Positions 25,444 to 34,214 of a stretch of 64,000 bases of DNA are shown piece by piece; the first letter of the stretch is position 1, and each line of letters starts with the position of its first letter. Location: assembly GCA_964636385.1 (NCBI GenBank), contig CAZWSC010000004.1, positions 1 through 64,000 on the forward strand. The letters run 5' to 3'. Source of the DNA: CAZWSC01 sp964636385. GTDB lineage: Bacteria > Eisenbacteria > RBG-16-71-46 > CAIMUX01. Made by a program: the position numbers and the translations under genes. The notes beneath the pieces were generated by a model, which worked only from the letters and a program-made list of their open reading frames with translations, was not told the DNA's origin and made no database searches.

Positions 25444-26916
25444 CTAGCGGACAATGACGACGCGTACTGCTTCTGAAGAGGGGTGCACGCGCAGCCAGTA
25501 GACTCCTGCGGGTGCCGGGCGGCCGTACGCATCCTTCCCGTCCCATGAGACCGGTCCGCCTGATGCGAACTGCAGAGTCCTTATGCAGCGGCCGGACGGA
25601 TCCAGCACTTCCAGCATGCCGCTCCCGGGCGGCAGGCTTCCGGGCAGAATCTGCACGGGACCCGATGCCGGGTTCGGGTGAACCCAAAGGGACACTCCTG
25701 CTTCAATGGCACCGCCGGCAGACGCGGCATCACCCGTCAGCGCGGATGGCAGATGGATGCGGCCGCTTCCGAGCTTGCCGATGTAGCCGGAGTTTCCGGG
25801 GATGTGACAGATCGGGTCGACCCCGCCGATGACGCGGGCGCGCATCTCGCTTCGCGATGTTCCGGGATCCTGCTCCAGGATGAGGGCGATCTCCCCGCTG
25901 AGCAGGGGGACGGCGAATGAGCAGCCCGAACCGAGGGCCCAGTCATTGCCCGGGTATGCGGTCCGTACCCCTGTTCCGGGTGCGGAGACGTCGACTAGTT
26001 CGTGGTAGTCGGCGAACTCCGCCTTGACATCGAGGGTGTCCAGGGCCGTAACCATGAAGACGCGCTCATCCGAGCCGGGGTAGTAAGGGGGTTCCTCCGC
26101 GTTCCGGTTGCCTGCGCCGGAAACGACGAACGATCCGAACAGATCGGGGACGTGCAGCGTCCTTGCGATTGTCACGATCCATGCGGGCGCTCCGAAGCTC
26201 ATGTTGATCACGTGAGCTCCATGCACCGATGCCCAGATCGTCGCCCTTGCGATATTGAACGCCGTTCCCCACCCGTCTTCGTTCAGAACCCGGAGCGGCA
26301 GGATCCGGGCGTCGGGAGCCGCCAGAAGAACCGCGCCGGCGACCATCGTGCCATGGCCGAATGCCTCACCGGTCATCCCGCTCCCGTCGTCCACCTCCCA
26401 GGGCTGGTTGTTGTTGTTTATGAAGTCCCAGGCCTGGGGAAGGATTCGCCCGGCGAAGATCTCATGATCCGGGTCAATCCCGGTGTCCAGCACAGCCACA
26501 TTGATGCCGTGTCCGGTGCTTATCTCATGCGCCTGCGGAAGACCGATGCGATGGGCCAGCCCCTGATCGACGAAGTCATCCCAGTCTCCGCCTATGGCCG
26601 GTACGACCATCATCCGGACGGCGCCGGGAATCGACAGCAGGTAGTTCGGTTCGGCAACCTGGACGTCGGGATCATCGCTCATCAGGGCCGCAAAGGCAGG
26701 GGTGTCCAGGGGGGAGGTCTCCAGCAGCAGGTATAGTTCGCCGTCGGAATCCGATTCCAGGATGACGGTGCCCCACCTGGCGTTGATCTCATCGATACAG
26801 GCGCCCGGCTCGGGGATGCAGCAGATCTGGCCGTCCACGTAGAACTCATCCAGGCTGCCGTGTGCATGGCGCGGAAGAAGAATCAGGGCGAAGAGGAAGA
26901 TCATCGGCAGTCGCAT
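25444..26916 (-). CDS. secreted subtilisin-like (S8) protease with FlgD-like C-terminal domain
   Basis: 490 aa. Signal peptide 1-20 (IFLFALILLPRHAHG), prodomain-like region about 22-100, then the S8 catalytic domain with D144 (VAVLDTGID), H188 (GHGTMVAG), oxyanion N270 and S333 in GSGCSFAVPLLSG. The serine motif is GCSFAVP instead of the usual GTSMAAP, but Ser is kept. The C-terminal ~90 residues are a FlgD/Ig-like module (WVHPNPASGPVQI, WDGKDAYGRPAPAGVYWLRV) used in FCB-type bacteria for surface or secretion targeting. The ATG at 26916 has a GGAG site. A consensus sigma70 promoter lies 86 bases upstream, and the gene is divergent from the sigma/CHAT operon. Confidence 0.9.
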   Translation of the reverse strand: MRLPMIFLFALILLPRHAHGSLDEFYVDGQICCIPEPGACIDEINARWGTVILESDSDGELYLLLETSPLDTPAFAALMSDDPDVQVAEPNYLLSIPGAVRMMVVPAIGGDWDDFVDQGLAHRIGLPQAHEISTGHGINVAVLDTGIDPDHEIFAGRILPQAWDFINNNNQPWEVDDGSGMTGEAFGHGTMVAGAVLLAAPDARILPLRVLNEDGWGTAFNIARATIWASVHGAHVINMSFGAPAWIVTIARTLHVPDLFGSFVVSGAGNRNAEEPPYYPGSDERVFMVTALDTLDVKAEFADYHELVDVSAPGTGVRTAYPGNDWALGSGCSFAVPLLSGEIALILEQDPGTSRSEMRARVIGGVDPICHIPGNSGYIGKLGSGRIHLPSALTGDAASAGGAIEAGVSLWVHPNPASGPVQILPGSLPPGSGMLEVLDPSGRCIRTLQFASGGPVSWDGKDAYGRPAPAGVYWLRVHPSSEAVRVVIVR

Positions 26917-27001
26917 AGGTGCTCCGGAGTTCAGGGCGATACCGGAAGTTGTTGACGACCGTGTACAGACGCGGCCGCCATATGAGGTGCGCCAGATTGG
27001 C

Positions 27002-27030
27002 ATTATAGTATAAAGTCGCTCCGAAGTCAA
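27002..27030 (-). promoter_or_regulatory. consensus sigma70 promoter for the secreted subtilase
   Basis: On the minus strand TTGACT (27030-27025), a 17-base spacer, then TATAAT (27007-27002): 5/6 and 6/6 matches with ideal spacing. Transcription would start near 26995 and give a leader of about 80 bases before the ATG at 26916. The promoter sits in the 139-base region shared with the divergent sigma factor gene, whose own ribosome-binding site lies 20 bases behind the -35 box. Confidence 0.78.
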
Positions 27031-27055
27031 AACGGGGCTGCCGGCAGGAGGGCCA

Positions 27056-27667
27056 TTGGACCAGCAGGAGTTGGCGGAAGGCCTGGCAAGGGGAGAAGAG
27101 ACCGCGTGGCGGGTCTTTCTCCGCAACTACGGCCGCCTGATCTTCGCGGTCGTTAACAGGTTCGCATCCTCCCCCGAGGAGCGCGATGATCTGTTCCAGG
27201 ATGCCTGCCTCGCCGTGCTGAAAGGGGCGCACACCCTCCGCGATCCGGACAGGATGGCAAGCTGGCTGTACCGGACGGCATTCCGGCTCTGCGTTGACGC
27301 CCACAGGCGCAGGCGGCCCGAGTGCGGCGTTGATGATCCGGAAGCCCTGCAGGCTGGAGAAAGGCTTCCGGCGCCTTTTCCCCTCCCGGATCACGAACTG
27401 GTGAGACTGGAGGAGGTCGCAACGCTCCTCGACGCCTTCGACCGCCTGGATCCGGAATGCCGCAACCTCCTGAACTGCCTGTACTTGGAGCCGGAGAAGC
27501 CGTCCTACAGGCAGATCTCCAGCCGCCTGGGGATGCCGATCGGCAGCATCGGTCCAACCCGGGCGAGATGCCTGGAAAAGGCAAGGCGACTGTACGAAGA
27601 GCTATCAAACCCGGGTGGGCGTGCGTCTGATACAGGAGAGCGTGATGGGGGGGAGACTGACCGCTGA
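27056..27667 (+). CDS. ECF-like sigma factor heading a CHAT-protease operon
   Basis: 203 aa. Sigma region 2 is at about 20-85 (YGRLIFAVVNRFASSPEERD, DLFQDACLAVLKGAHTL, MASWLYRTAFRLCVDAHRRR) and region 4 at about 125-185 (LDRLDPECRNLLNC-like core, then YRQISSRLGMPIGSIGPTRAR). The SSRLGMPIGSIGPTR helix-turn-helix is typical of a sigma subgroup often found with CHAT proteins. The start is TTG at 27056, with GGAGGG 4-8 bases upstream; no ATG fits. Followed by a zinc-finger protein, a TPR-CHAT protein and a lipoprotein protease on the same strand. Its promoter was not identified. Confidence 0.85.
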   Translation: MDQQELAEGLARGEETAWRVFLRNYGRLIFAVVNRFASSPEERDDLFQDACLAVLKGAHTLRDPDRMASWLYRTAFRLCVDAHRRRRPECGVDDPEALQAGERLPAPFPLPDHELVRLEEVATLLDAFDRLDPECRNLLNCLYLEPEKPSYRQISSRLGMPIGSIGPTRARCLEKARRLYEELSNPGGRASDTGERDGGETDR

Positions 27668-27745
27668 GGGTCAATGTGTCCACCTGCCCGTCCCTGCAGC
27701 AGGCGGCGGTGGAGCCCGGAGACAGATGGGGGAGGTTCGGTTGCC

Positions 27746-28405
27746 ATGCTTACTGAGCACCCGGATTGGATGAGACTGCTGGATCTTGCCGAGGGCCGTG
27801 CGGCGCAGGATCCGGATCTTTCGGAACACATGGCTGCCTGTCATGGCTGCAGGGAGCGGCTGGAACAGGTGCGCGCATTCGTCCGCATCCTGGAAGATGC
27901 GCGAATGGAGGATGTTCCCGGGGAGCTGGTGCAGAGAACACTGGAGCGCATCTGCGCAGCGGGAGTTCCGGTGGGGGAGATCTCGACCTCCGGGACAGGC
28001 GAAGCCCTGAGGGAGTTGATCGGCTCAGCGACGCGATCATTGAGAGAGCTGGTGGCGGAGCTGATTGCAGACTCCCGGACGCCTTCACCCGCTCTCAGGG
28101 GGGCTGCTCCTTCCGAGGCAGTCATGCTCCGCTATCGATGCGAGGCTTACGAGGTCACGCTGTCCGTCTCGCCGCGAACCGGCAGCCGTCCGGGGATGGT
28201 CACAGGCCAGGTTGTACCGCTCGATGTCGAGGCTCTTGAGCCGGGTGGATGGGCTGAACTGTCCGGATCCTCCCTCCGGACGCGGGCCATGCTGTCCGAG
28301 TTCGGGGAGTTCAGGATTGAGGCGGAGGTTCCCGGCGCAGGTGAGGTCCTCATACGGACAGGCGATGACCTGGTGAGGGTTCCTCTGCCGTCGGATCTGG
28401 GCTAG
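27746..28405 (+). CDS. soluble zinc-finger anti-sigma-like protein
   Basis: 219 aa. The N-terminal ~45 residues carry the zf-HC2/anti-sigma motif H28-x3-C32-x2-C35 (SEHMAACHGC). Unlike the anti-sigma factor at 2.5-3.0 kb it has no membrane helix: the rest is a helical linker (LRELIGSATRSLRELVAELI) and a C-terminal beta-rich domain (about 130-219) that resembles an Ig-like or carboxypeptidase-regulatory fold. The ATG at 27746 follows GGGGGAGG. Placement between a sigma factor and a CHAT protein makes it the likely sigma inhibitor and a candidate substrate of the CHAT protease (inference). Confidence 0.65.
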   Translation: MLTEHPDWMRLLDLAEGRAAQDPDLSEHMAACHGCRERLEQVRAFVRILEDARMEDVPGELVQRTLERICAAGVPVGEISTSGTGEALRELIGSATRSLRELVAELIADSRTPSPALRGAAPSEAVMLRYRCEAYEVTLSVSPRTGSRPGMVTGQVVPLDVEALEPGGWAELSGSSLRTRAMLSEFGEFRIEAEVPGAGEVLIRTGDDLVRVPLPSDLG

Positions 28406-28424
28406 CCGACGGAACAGGAGACAC

Positions 28425-31250
28425 ATGGCAGGACACTCCTCACCTGTAATCGATTCCACATTTCTCGCCTCGGCGGAGCCGGAGGACATGGTCAGGGCTC
28501 TCGACAGGAAGGCAGTGTCGCTTGACAGGGCCATGGCGCAGGCAGTGCGCGACCGGGTGGCGGCCCTTGTCATGGCCGATCCCGCTGCCGCGAGGCGCCT
28601 GGCGGATGCACTCCACAGGGCCTCATCAGCGCAGAAGGGATCTGACAGGCTGGTCAAGGCGATCGCGTGGCGGTGCCGTGCCGAAGCCGACATGTTCACC
28701 GGCCGGGCCTCGGATGCGGTGGGAGCGTACGAGAAGGCATGCCGCGAGGCCGAGGCGGCGGATGCCAGGGGACTCCTCGGGCAGATTCTCGTCGGCAGGG
28801 TCCACCTCCTGGCACTTCTCGGCCAGTCGGCCCTCGCTGATCGGCTTGCGGAGAAGGCCCGGAATCTTCTGGATGCAGCCGGGGATCTTGTGTACCTGGG
28901 CAAGCTGCACATGAACAGGGGCAACGCGTTCTACCAGCAGGACCAGTACTCGAAGGCGCTTGATGCATATGCATTGGCCCTTGAGGTCTTCGACAGGATG
29001 CGCGTACGCGATGCTTCGTGGGCCGGCCTTCTGATGAACCAGGGGATCGTTCACGCCAATCTCTCGCGTGTCAGGGAGGCTGACGCGCTGTTCCTGCGTG
29101 TGGAGAAGGAGTGTCTTCATCTTGGGCTGGAGACCCTGCGGGCATGGGCGAAGTGCAACCGCGCCCTGATGCTTGCCCTGATGGGCCGCTACCGCGAGGC
29201 CATGGGTCTCATCGATGATGCGGCCGACCACTTCCAGGCGCAGGGAGTGAAGGATATGGCGGCCGCGGCGCTTCGTTCCAGGGCCGGGATGTACATCGAA
29301 CTGGGCATGCCCGCCGAGGCCGCGGAGGCCGCAGTTCAGGCGGCGGCCGACTTCGATTCCGAGGGCATGGATCTGGATGCTGCGATAGCCCGCGAGGTTC
29401 AGGCGATGGCCCTGGGCGACCTGGCCGATGCTCAAGGAGCCGTCGAGATCATGAACGGTGCCCGGGCGGTCTTCCGTAGCAGGAAGAGCAGGCCCCGCAC
29501 TGCAGGCGCAGACCTGCACCTGGCCCGTCTGGCACTGCTCGAGGGCAGGTGCGGCGATTCCCTGAGGCTGGCCGGCTCGGCGGCGAAGCGGCTGGAGGGG
29601 CTGGGCGCAACCCGCTCGCTGTCAGAGGCGCACAGGATCCGGGCGGAGTCCCTGCTGGCCAGGAAGCGGGCAGCCGATGCGGCCGATGCGCTGAGCCCGG
29701 CCCTGAAAGCGATCCGAAGGCAACCGGTACGGGAGCGTGTCGAGATCTGGAGTCTGGCGTCCAGGATCGAACAGGTGAGCGGGAGACGCGGTCGGGCAGT
29801 CGCATGCATCCGTCGTGCGGTTGCGGGGGTAGAAGCGGAACGCGACCTTATACCGGGCCCCGAATACCGTGCGCGCGCCTTCGAGGACAGGGTCCGCGTC
29901 TATCACCAGATGATCGGCCTTGAGCTGGAGGCGCGCAGGCCGGATCCGCGCCGCCTCTTCACTCTTGTGGAAGCGGCCAGAGCAAGGGGGTTCCACGACC
30001 GTGCCCTGCGGGATGCGGCCGTTTCATCGGCACATCGTTCGGAGAAGCGCGCGCGGCTGGGCTCTCTTGTACAGAGGCTGGAACAGGCGGAGTTCCCCGG
30101 GAGCGGGCTGCCGGACACGGGCCTCATCAGGTCTCTGCAGACCGCGATACTGGCCCTGGAGAGGGAGATCGCAGAGGATGTCCGCCGGGAGGCGGCCGCC
30201 GGTCCGGGCGACCGCAGCCTGGACGCCGCCGCAGCCGATCCGGACAAGGTGCGGGCCGCCCTGCGGCCGAAAGAGAGCCTGGTCGAGTACTTCCTCCTTG
30301 TGGATCGGCTCGTTGTCTTCGTGCTGACCGGAAGCCGCTTCGAAATGCGGATCCTCCCGGTTTCGGTCGACTCAGCCTGCCCGATGACGGACCGCGTCCG
30401 CTTCCTGATCGACTCCATGAGCCTTCCGGGTTCCGTACCCGGCACGGGCGCGCGCTTCGCCAGGCAGGCCGCGGAGAGTGCGCTTGCCGATCTGTACAAG
30501 GCCCTTGTGGATCCCGTCAGTGATCTCCTCCCGCGTGACGGGTTGCTGACCCTTGTGCCCCACGGAGCCCTGCATGCAGTCCCCTTCGAATGTCTTCATG
30601 ACGGCGGGGACTACATCGACACCCGGTATGTCATCCGGAGGAGCCCTTCGGCGAGGCACATGACTGCCGGGAAACGGCGCCCGGGGTTGCGATCTGCCCT
30701 GGTTGCCGGGCTTGTGCACGGAGGTCCGGCTTCGGTGCCGGAGGAGATCTCCGCGGTAGCTGCCGCGCTCGAGCCCCTCGAACCTGAGGTTCTGAGGGAT
30801 CCGACCTCCGCGTCGCTGCTGCACGCCGTGTCGAGGGCAGGCATGGTGCATCTGGCCACGCATGGCTTCTTCAGGGAGGACAACCCGCTCTTCTCAAGGC
30901 TGAGCACAGCGGATGGCGCGATCTTCCTGGCGGATCTGCTGGGCAGCAGGGTGCGCGCCGGGCTTGTTGTCCTGAGCGCCTGCGCATCCGGAAGAACGTT
31001 CGCAGGGAGGGGAGACGACCTGGCGGGGGTGGCGCATGGTTTCCTGGCAGCGGGGGCACGCACCCTGGTAGCCGGGATGTGGAGGGTGAGCGACGAGGCC
31101 ACCCTGCAGGTGATGCGCGAGTTCTACGCGAACTACACAGGACACGCCGGCGGGGATGCGGCAACGGCGCTTAACCGGGCCGGAAGAGAGATACGCCGGG
31201 AGTGGGATCATCCGTTCTACTGGGGCGGTTTCAGCGTTCATGGGACCTGA
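28425..31250 (+). CDS. TPR-CHAT caspase-like protein
   Basis: 941 aa. Residues about 60-440 are TPR helical repeats (ANLSRVREADALFLRVEKEC, CNRALMLALMGRYREAMGLI). Residues about 620-941 are a CHAT domain, a clan CD caspase-like peptidase fold, with catalytic H813 in VHLATHGFF, C853 in VVLSACASG and the family block GFLAAGARTLVAGMWRVSD. No signal peptide, so it should act in the cytoplasm. In known TPR-CHAT proteins the repeats sense a partner and switch on the protease. The ATG at 28425 follows AGGAG by 6 bases and lies 19 bases after the zinc-finger gene, so the two are cotranscribed. No CRISPR-Cas or gasdermin gene lies nearby. Substrate unknown. Confidence 0.93.
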   Translation: MAGHSSPVIDSTFLASAEPEDMVRALDRKAVSLDRAMAQAVRDRVAALVMADPAAARRLADALHRASSAQKGSDRLVKAIAWRCRAEADMFTGRASDAVGAYEKACREAEAADARGLLGQILVGRVHLLALLGQSALADRLAEKARNLLDAAGDLVYLGKLHMNRGNAFYQQDQYSKALDAYALALEVFDRMRVRDASWAGLLMNQGIVHANLSRVREADALFLRVEKECLHLGLETLRAWAKCNRALMLALMGRYREAMGLIDDAADHFQAQGVKDMAAAALRSRAGMYIELGMPAEAAEAAVQAAADFDSEGMDLDAAIAREVQAMALGDLADAQGAVEIMNGARAVFRSRKSRPRTAGADLHLARLALLEGRCGDSLRLAGSAAKRLEGLGATRSLSEAHRIRAESLLARKRAADAADALSPALKAIRRQPVRERVEIWSLASRIEQVSGRRGRAVACIRRAVAGVEAERDLIPGPEYRARAFEDRVRVYHQMIGLELEARRPDPRRLFTLVEAARARGFHDRALRDAAVSSAHRSEKRARLGSLVQRLEQAEFPGSGLPDTGLIRSLQTAILALEREIAEDVRREAAAGPGDRSLDAAAADPDKVRAALRPKESLVEYFLLVDRLVVFVLTGSRFEMRILPVSVDSACPMTDRVRFLIDSMSLPGSVPGTGARFARQAAESALADLYKALVDPVSDLLPRDGLLTLVPHGALHAVPFECLHDGGDYIDTRYVIRRSPSARHMTAGKRRPGLRSALVAGLVHGGPASVPEEISAVAAALEPLEPEVLRDPTSASLLHAVSRAGMVHLATHGFFREDNPLFSRLSTADGAIFLADLLGSRVRAGLVVLSACASGRTFAGRGDDLAGVAHGFLAAGARTLVAGMWRVSDEATLQVMREFYANYTGHAGGDAATALNRAGREIRREWDHPFYWGGFSVHGT

Positions 31251-31295
31251 CATGGGCAGGTACTCGCGAGCAACACCTCATTGAGCACACGGAGG

Positions 31296-31330
31296 TTGCC
31301 TTCAGTCTCTGCAGGTACTATAGTTCCTGC
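31296..31330 (+). promoter_or_regulatory. promoter with inverted repeat upstream of PKD subtilase
   Basis: TTGCCT (31296-31301), 17 bases, TATAGT (31319-31324): 4/6 and 5/6 matches with ideal spacing. A near-perfect 20-base palindrome, GCAGGTACTATAGTTCCTGC (31311-31330, 18 of 20 positions symmetric), covers the -10 box and could be an operator. The expected transcript starts near 31331, about 70 bases before the ATG at 31401. Confidence 0.5.
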
Positions 31331-31400
31331 ACCAATCGGTCTGCCCGGTTGGAGCTGCGGGCCGCTCGTACAACTCACTCCAGACAGGAGGTGCAGAATC

Positions 31401-33125
31401 ATGCGACGTCTTGCCGGCTCAGTCTTTCTTCTTTCCCTCATCCTTCTTGTGTCCTGCCAGGGCGATCCGGACGTGACGACCCCGAATCCTCAGTCCGTTC
31501 CGGGCATGGCGGAGGGTGTCGCCCTCGGAGAGGACTTCGTGATCCCGGGGCAGTACATTGTCAGGTTCAAGGAGGGGGTGGGCAACGTTCCAGAGGTTGC
31601 CAGCAGTCTTGCATTGGCGCACAACGGAGAGGTCAGGTTCACCTACGAACACGCGATCAAGGGCTTCACTGCCAGGTTCCCCGAGCGGGCGGTCACGGCC
31701 CTTCGTAACAACCCCAGCATCGAGTACATCGAGCCTGACCGTGTGGTGTGGGCGGTCGGTTCCCAGTCAAACGCGACCTGGGGATTGGACCGGGTCGACC
31801 AGCGCAACCTGCCCCTTGACGGCAAGTATCACTGGAACCATACCGGCGCAGGCGTAACGGCCTACATTCTCGACACCGGGATCCGGTACTCACACAATGA
31901 GTTCGGCGGCCGGGCCAGCTTCGGGTATGACGCGTTTGGCGGCGACGGCAGCGATTGCAACGGGCACGGCACCCACGTTGCCGGCACGGTCGGGGGCGCC
32001 GTCTACGGGGTGGCGAAGAGTGTCTCGCTGGTTTCGGTGAGAGTTCTCGACTGCAACGGATCCGGCTCGATCGGCGGCGTCGTGGCCGGTATCGACTGGG
32101 TGACGGCGAATGCGGTCAAGCCCGCCGTGGCCAATATGAGCCTGACAGGCAGCGGCAACACGACGCTGGATGATGCGGTGAGTAACTCAATCGCGTCCGG
32201 TGTCTCCTACGTTGTCGCAGCGGGCAACGGGAACTTCATCGGCCGCCAGGACAATGCGTGCAAGTACTCGCCTGCTCGCGTTGCGGAGGCGATCACCGTA
32301 AGCGCAACCGGCAGCAACGATGCGAAGGCCTCGTGGGCCAACTACGGCGACTGCGTCGACTGGTTCGCTCCCGGTGTCAACATCACATCCGCGTGGCACA
32401 CCGGGAACACGGCAACAAACACCATAAGCGGGACCTCGATGGCCGCGCCGCACGTGGCCGGCGCCGTTGCCCTCTATCTCCAGACGAACCCGGGCGCGAG
32501 TCCGGCGGCTGCCCGCGACTTCCTCTACGACCAGACGACGAAGAACATCGTCACCAACTCCAGCACCGCCAATAACCACCTTCTCTACACACTCTGGGGC
32601 GACACCCCGCCGCCGGAGAATCAGCCGCCTGTGGCGGACTTCAGCTTCACGACCAGCGACCTGACGGCAGATTTCACAGACCAGAGCTACGATCCCGACG
32701 GGAGCGTGGTCGCATGGTCCTGGGACTTCGGCGACGGGAACGCCTCGACTGCCCAGAACCCGGTCCACACCTATGCCACGGGGAACACCTACTCCGTGGC
32801 GCTGACGGTGACCGACAATGAGGGCGCGACCGATTCGATCTCGAAGAACGTCACGGTCACCGAGCCCGCCCAGCCGGGGGATGAGATCATCCTCAGCGCT
32901 GTCGGCTACAAGATCAGGGGCATCAAGCATGCCGACCTGACGTGGAACGGCGCGACCACATCAACTGTCGACATCTACCGCGATGGGAACAGGATCGCCA
33001 CGGTTTCCAACAGCGGTTCCTACACGGACAACACCGGACTCCGCGGCAACGATCCCCACAGCTACCAGGTCTGCGAGGCGGGCTCTTCCGAGTGCTCGAG
33101 CATCGTCATAGTAGACACATGGTAG
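31401..33125 (+). CDS. lipoprotein subtilase (S8) with I9 prodomain and PKD domain
   Basis: 574 aa. Lipoprotein signal peptide with lipobox LVSC (Cys19). Inhibitor I9-type propeptide about 46-115 ([11 protein letters not shown]). The catalytic domain (about 125-400) is proteinase-K-like: D158 (ILDTGIRY), H189 (GHGTHVAG), S346 ([12 protein letters not shown]). A PKD domain follows (about 430-510, [20 protein letters not shown]), then a fibronectin-like C-terminal domain. Expected at the outer membrane or cell surface. The ATG at 31401 has CAGGAGG 9-10 bases upstream. It is 150 bases after the CHAT gene with its own promoter, so it is linked to but not strictly part of that operon. Confidence 0.93.
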   Translation: MRRLAGSVFLLSLILLVSCQGDPDVTTPNPQSVPGMAEGVALGEDFVIPGQYIVRFKEGVGNVPEVASSLALAHNGEVRFTYEHAIKGFTARFPERAVTALRNNPSIEYIEPDRVVWAVGSQSNATWGLDRVDQRNLPLDGKYHWNHTGAGVTAYILDTGIRYSHNEFGGRASFGYDAFGGDGSDCNGHGTHVAGTVGGAVYGVAKSVSLVSVRVLDCNGSGSIGGVVAGIDWVTANAVKPAVANMSLTGSGNTTLDDAVSNSIASGVSYVVAAGNGNFIGRQDNACKYSPARVAEAITVSATGSNDAKASWANYGDCVDWFAPGVNITSAWHTGNTATNTISGTSMAAPHVAGAVALYLQTNPGASPAAARDFLYDQTTKNIVTNSSTANNHLLYTLWGDTPPPENQPPVADFSFTTSDLTADFTDQSYDPDGSVVAWSWDFGDGNASTAQNPVHTYATGNTYSVALTVTDNEGATDSISKNVTVTEPAQPGDEIILSAVGYKIRGIKHADLTWNGATTSTVDIYRDGNRIATVSNSGSYTDNTGLRGNDPHSYQVCEAGSSECSSIVIVDTW

Positions 33126-33154
33126 CCGGAGTCTGATTGCCTCCGGCTTGAAAC

Positions 33155-33184
33155 GAGGCGCCCCGGCACGGGCTGGGGCGCCTC
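33155..33184. terminator. bidirectional terminator hairpin between convergent genes
   Basis: GAGGCGCCCC and GGGGCGCCTC pair perfectly over 10 bases around a 10-base loop, between the stops of the PKD subtilase (plus) and gapA (minus). Only a short GTTTC follows on the minus strand and no T-run on the plus strand, so function as a Rho-independent terminator is likely but imperfect. A smaller hairpin (GCCGGA/TCCGGC, 33125-33147) precedes it. Confidence 0.7.
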
Positions 33185-33200
33185 AGAATCCTCAGAAGTC

Positions 33201-34214
33201 TCAGAGTCCTCCGCGGGCCATCAGCATGGCCAGGTCGGCCATCCTCGCCGCGTAGCCCCACTCGTTGTCATACCAGGCGAGCAGCTTTACGACACGGTCC
33301 CTGAGCACCATCGTGCTCTCCGCATCCACGATCGACGAGTGCGGATCCCCGATGATGTCCCGCGAGACGATGGCCTCGTCCGTCACGCGCAGGATTCCCC
33401 GGAGCGGCTCCCGGCCCGCCGCGTCGCGAAGCGCGGCGTTGACCTGGTCGGCTGTCACATCCGCCTTGAGCGTTGCGACCATGTCCGTGATCGACCCGTT
33501 CGGCACCGGCACCCGCAGGGCCATGCCATCCATGCGCCCTTCGAGTTCCGGAATCACCCTGGCAGTCGCCCTCGCGGCGCCCGTGGTGGTCGGCACGATC
33601 GAAACCCCGGCAGCCCTTCCGCGCCGGCGCTTGCGGGTGGGAATGTCCGTGAGAGACTGGCTGGATGTGTATGCGTGCACAGTCGTGATCATGATGTGCT
33701 CGATACCGAAGGACTCGTGCAGAACCTTTGCCGGGGGCGCCAGCGAGTTGGTTGTACACGAGGCATTCGACACGATGTGATGACGCTTCGGATCGTACGA
33801 CTGGTGGTTCACTCCCAGGACAAACATGGCGTCGGCATCCTCCGAAGGAGCCGATATGATCACCTTCTTCGCCCCCGCCTGCATGTGGCCCGCCGCGTCC
33901 TTCCTCTTGCGGAAGACTCCGCTGCATTCGAGCACGATGTCCACCCCGGCATCTCTCCACGGGATGCGCGAGGGGTCCTTCTCGGAGAAGAACCTGATCG
34001 AGTGATCATCCACCCGGATCGAATCATCGGTGTGGCTTGTTCCGGGGGGATACCAGCCGTGGACGGAGTCGTGCTTCAGCAGGTAGGTGAGATCGCCGAT
34101 ATCGGCAAGGTCGTTGATCCCGGCGACCTCCACCTCGTTCCGTCTGACGAGGTGCTTGAGCACGCAGCGCCCGATTCTCCCGAATCCGTTGATCCCTATT
34201 CGAGTTCTGGCCAT
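33201..34214 (-). CDS. gapA: glyceraldehyde-3-phosphate dehydrogenase, type I
   Basis: 337 aa. NAD-binding GINGFGRIGRCVLKHL; the acidic residue after GIN (D35 in INDLADI) favours NAD+ over NADP+. Catalytic C153 is in SNASCTTNSLAP, the catalytic His is in TTVHAYTSSQSLTD, and the C-terminal signature is WYDNEWGYAARM. Glycolytic/gluconeogenic enzyme in the cytoplasm. The ATG at 34214 follows GGGAGGAAGGA. Transcribed alone; pgk is not adjacent. Confidence 0.97.
   Translation of the reverse strand: MARTRIGINGFGRIGRCVLKHLVRRNEVEVAGINDLADIGDLTYLLKHDSVHGWYPPGTSHTDDSIRVDDHSIRFFSEKDPSRIPWRDAGVDIVLECSGVFRKRKDAAGHMQAGAKKVIISAPSEDADAMFVLGVNHQSYDPKRHHIVSNASCTTNSLAPPAKVLHESFGIEHIMITTVHAYTSSQSLTDIPTRKRRRGRAAGVSIVPTTTGAARATARVIPELEGRMDGMALRVPVPNGSITDMVATLKADVTADQVNAALRDAAGREPLRGILRVTDEAIVSRDIIGDPHSSIVDAESTMVLRDRVVKLLAWYDNEWGYAARMADLAMLMARGGL

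Noticed and set aside
28425..31250. TPR-CHAT as part of a type III-E CRISPR (Craspase) system
   Set aside because: No CRISPR array, gRAMP/Cas7-11, Csx30 or cas1 anywhere in the window; only the protease and sigma logic is comparable.
31311..31330. Third copy of the Rrf2-type operator
   Set aside because: GGTACTATAG...TCC resembles ATGGTA-N6-TACCAT, but the half-sites and spacing differ; the likeness is mostly the -10 box itself.
28425..33125. Bacterial gasdermin defence operon
   Set aside because: CHAT and subtilase proteases can activate gasdermins, but no small gasdermin-like protein with a C-terminal inhibitory peptide is adjacent; the second gene is a zinc-finger protein.
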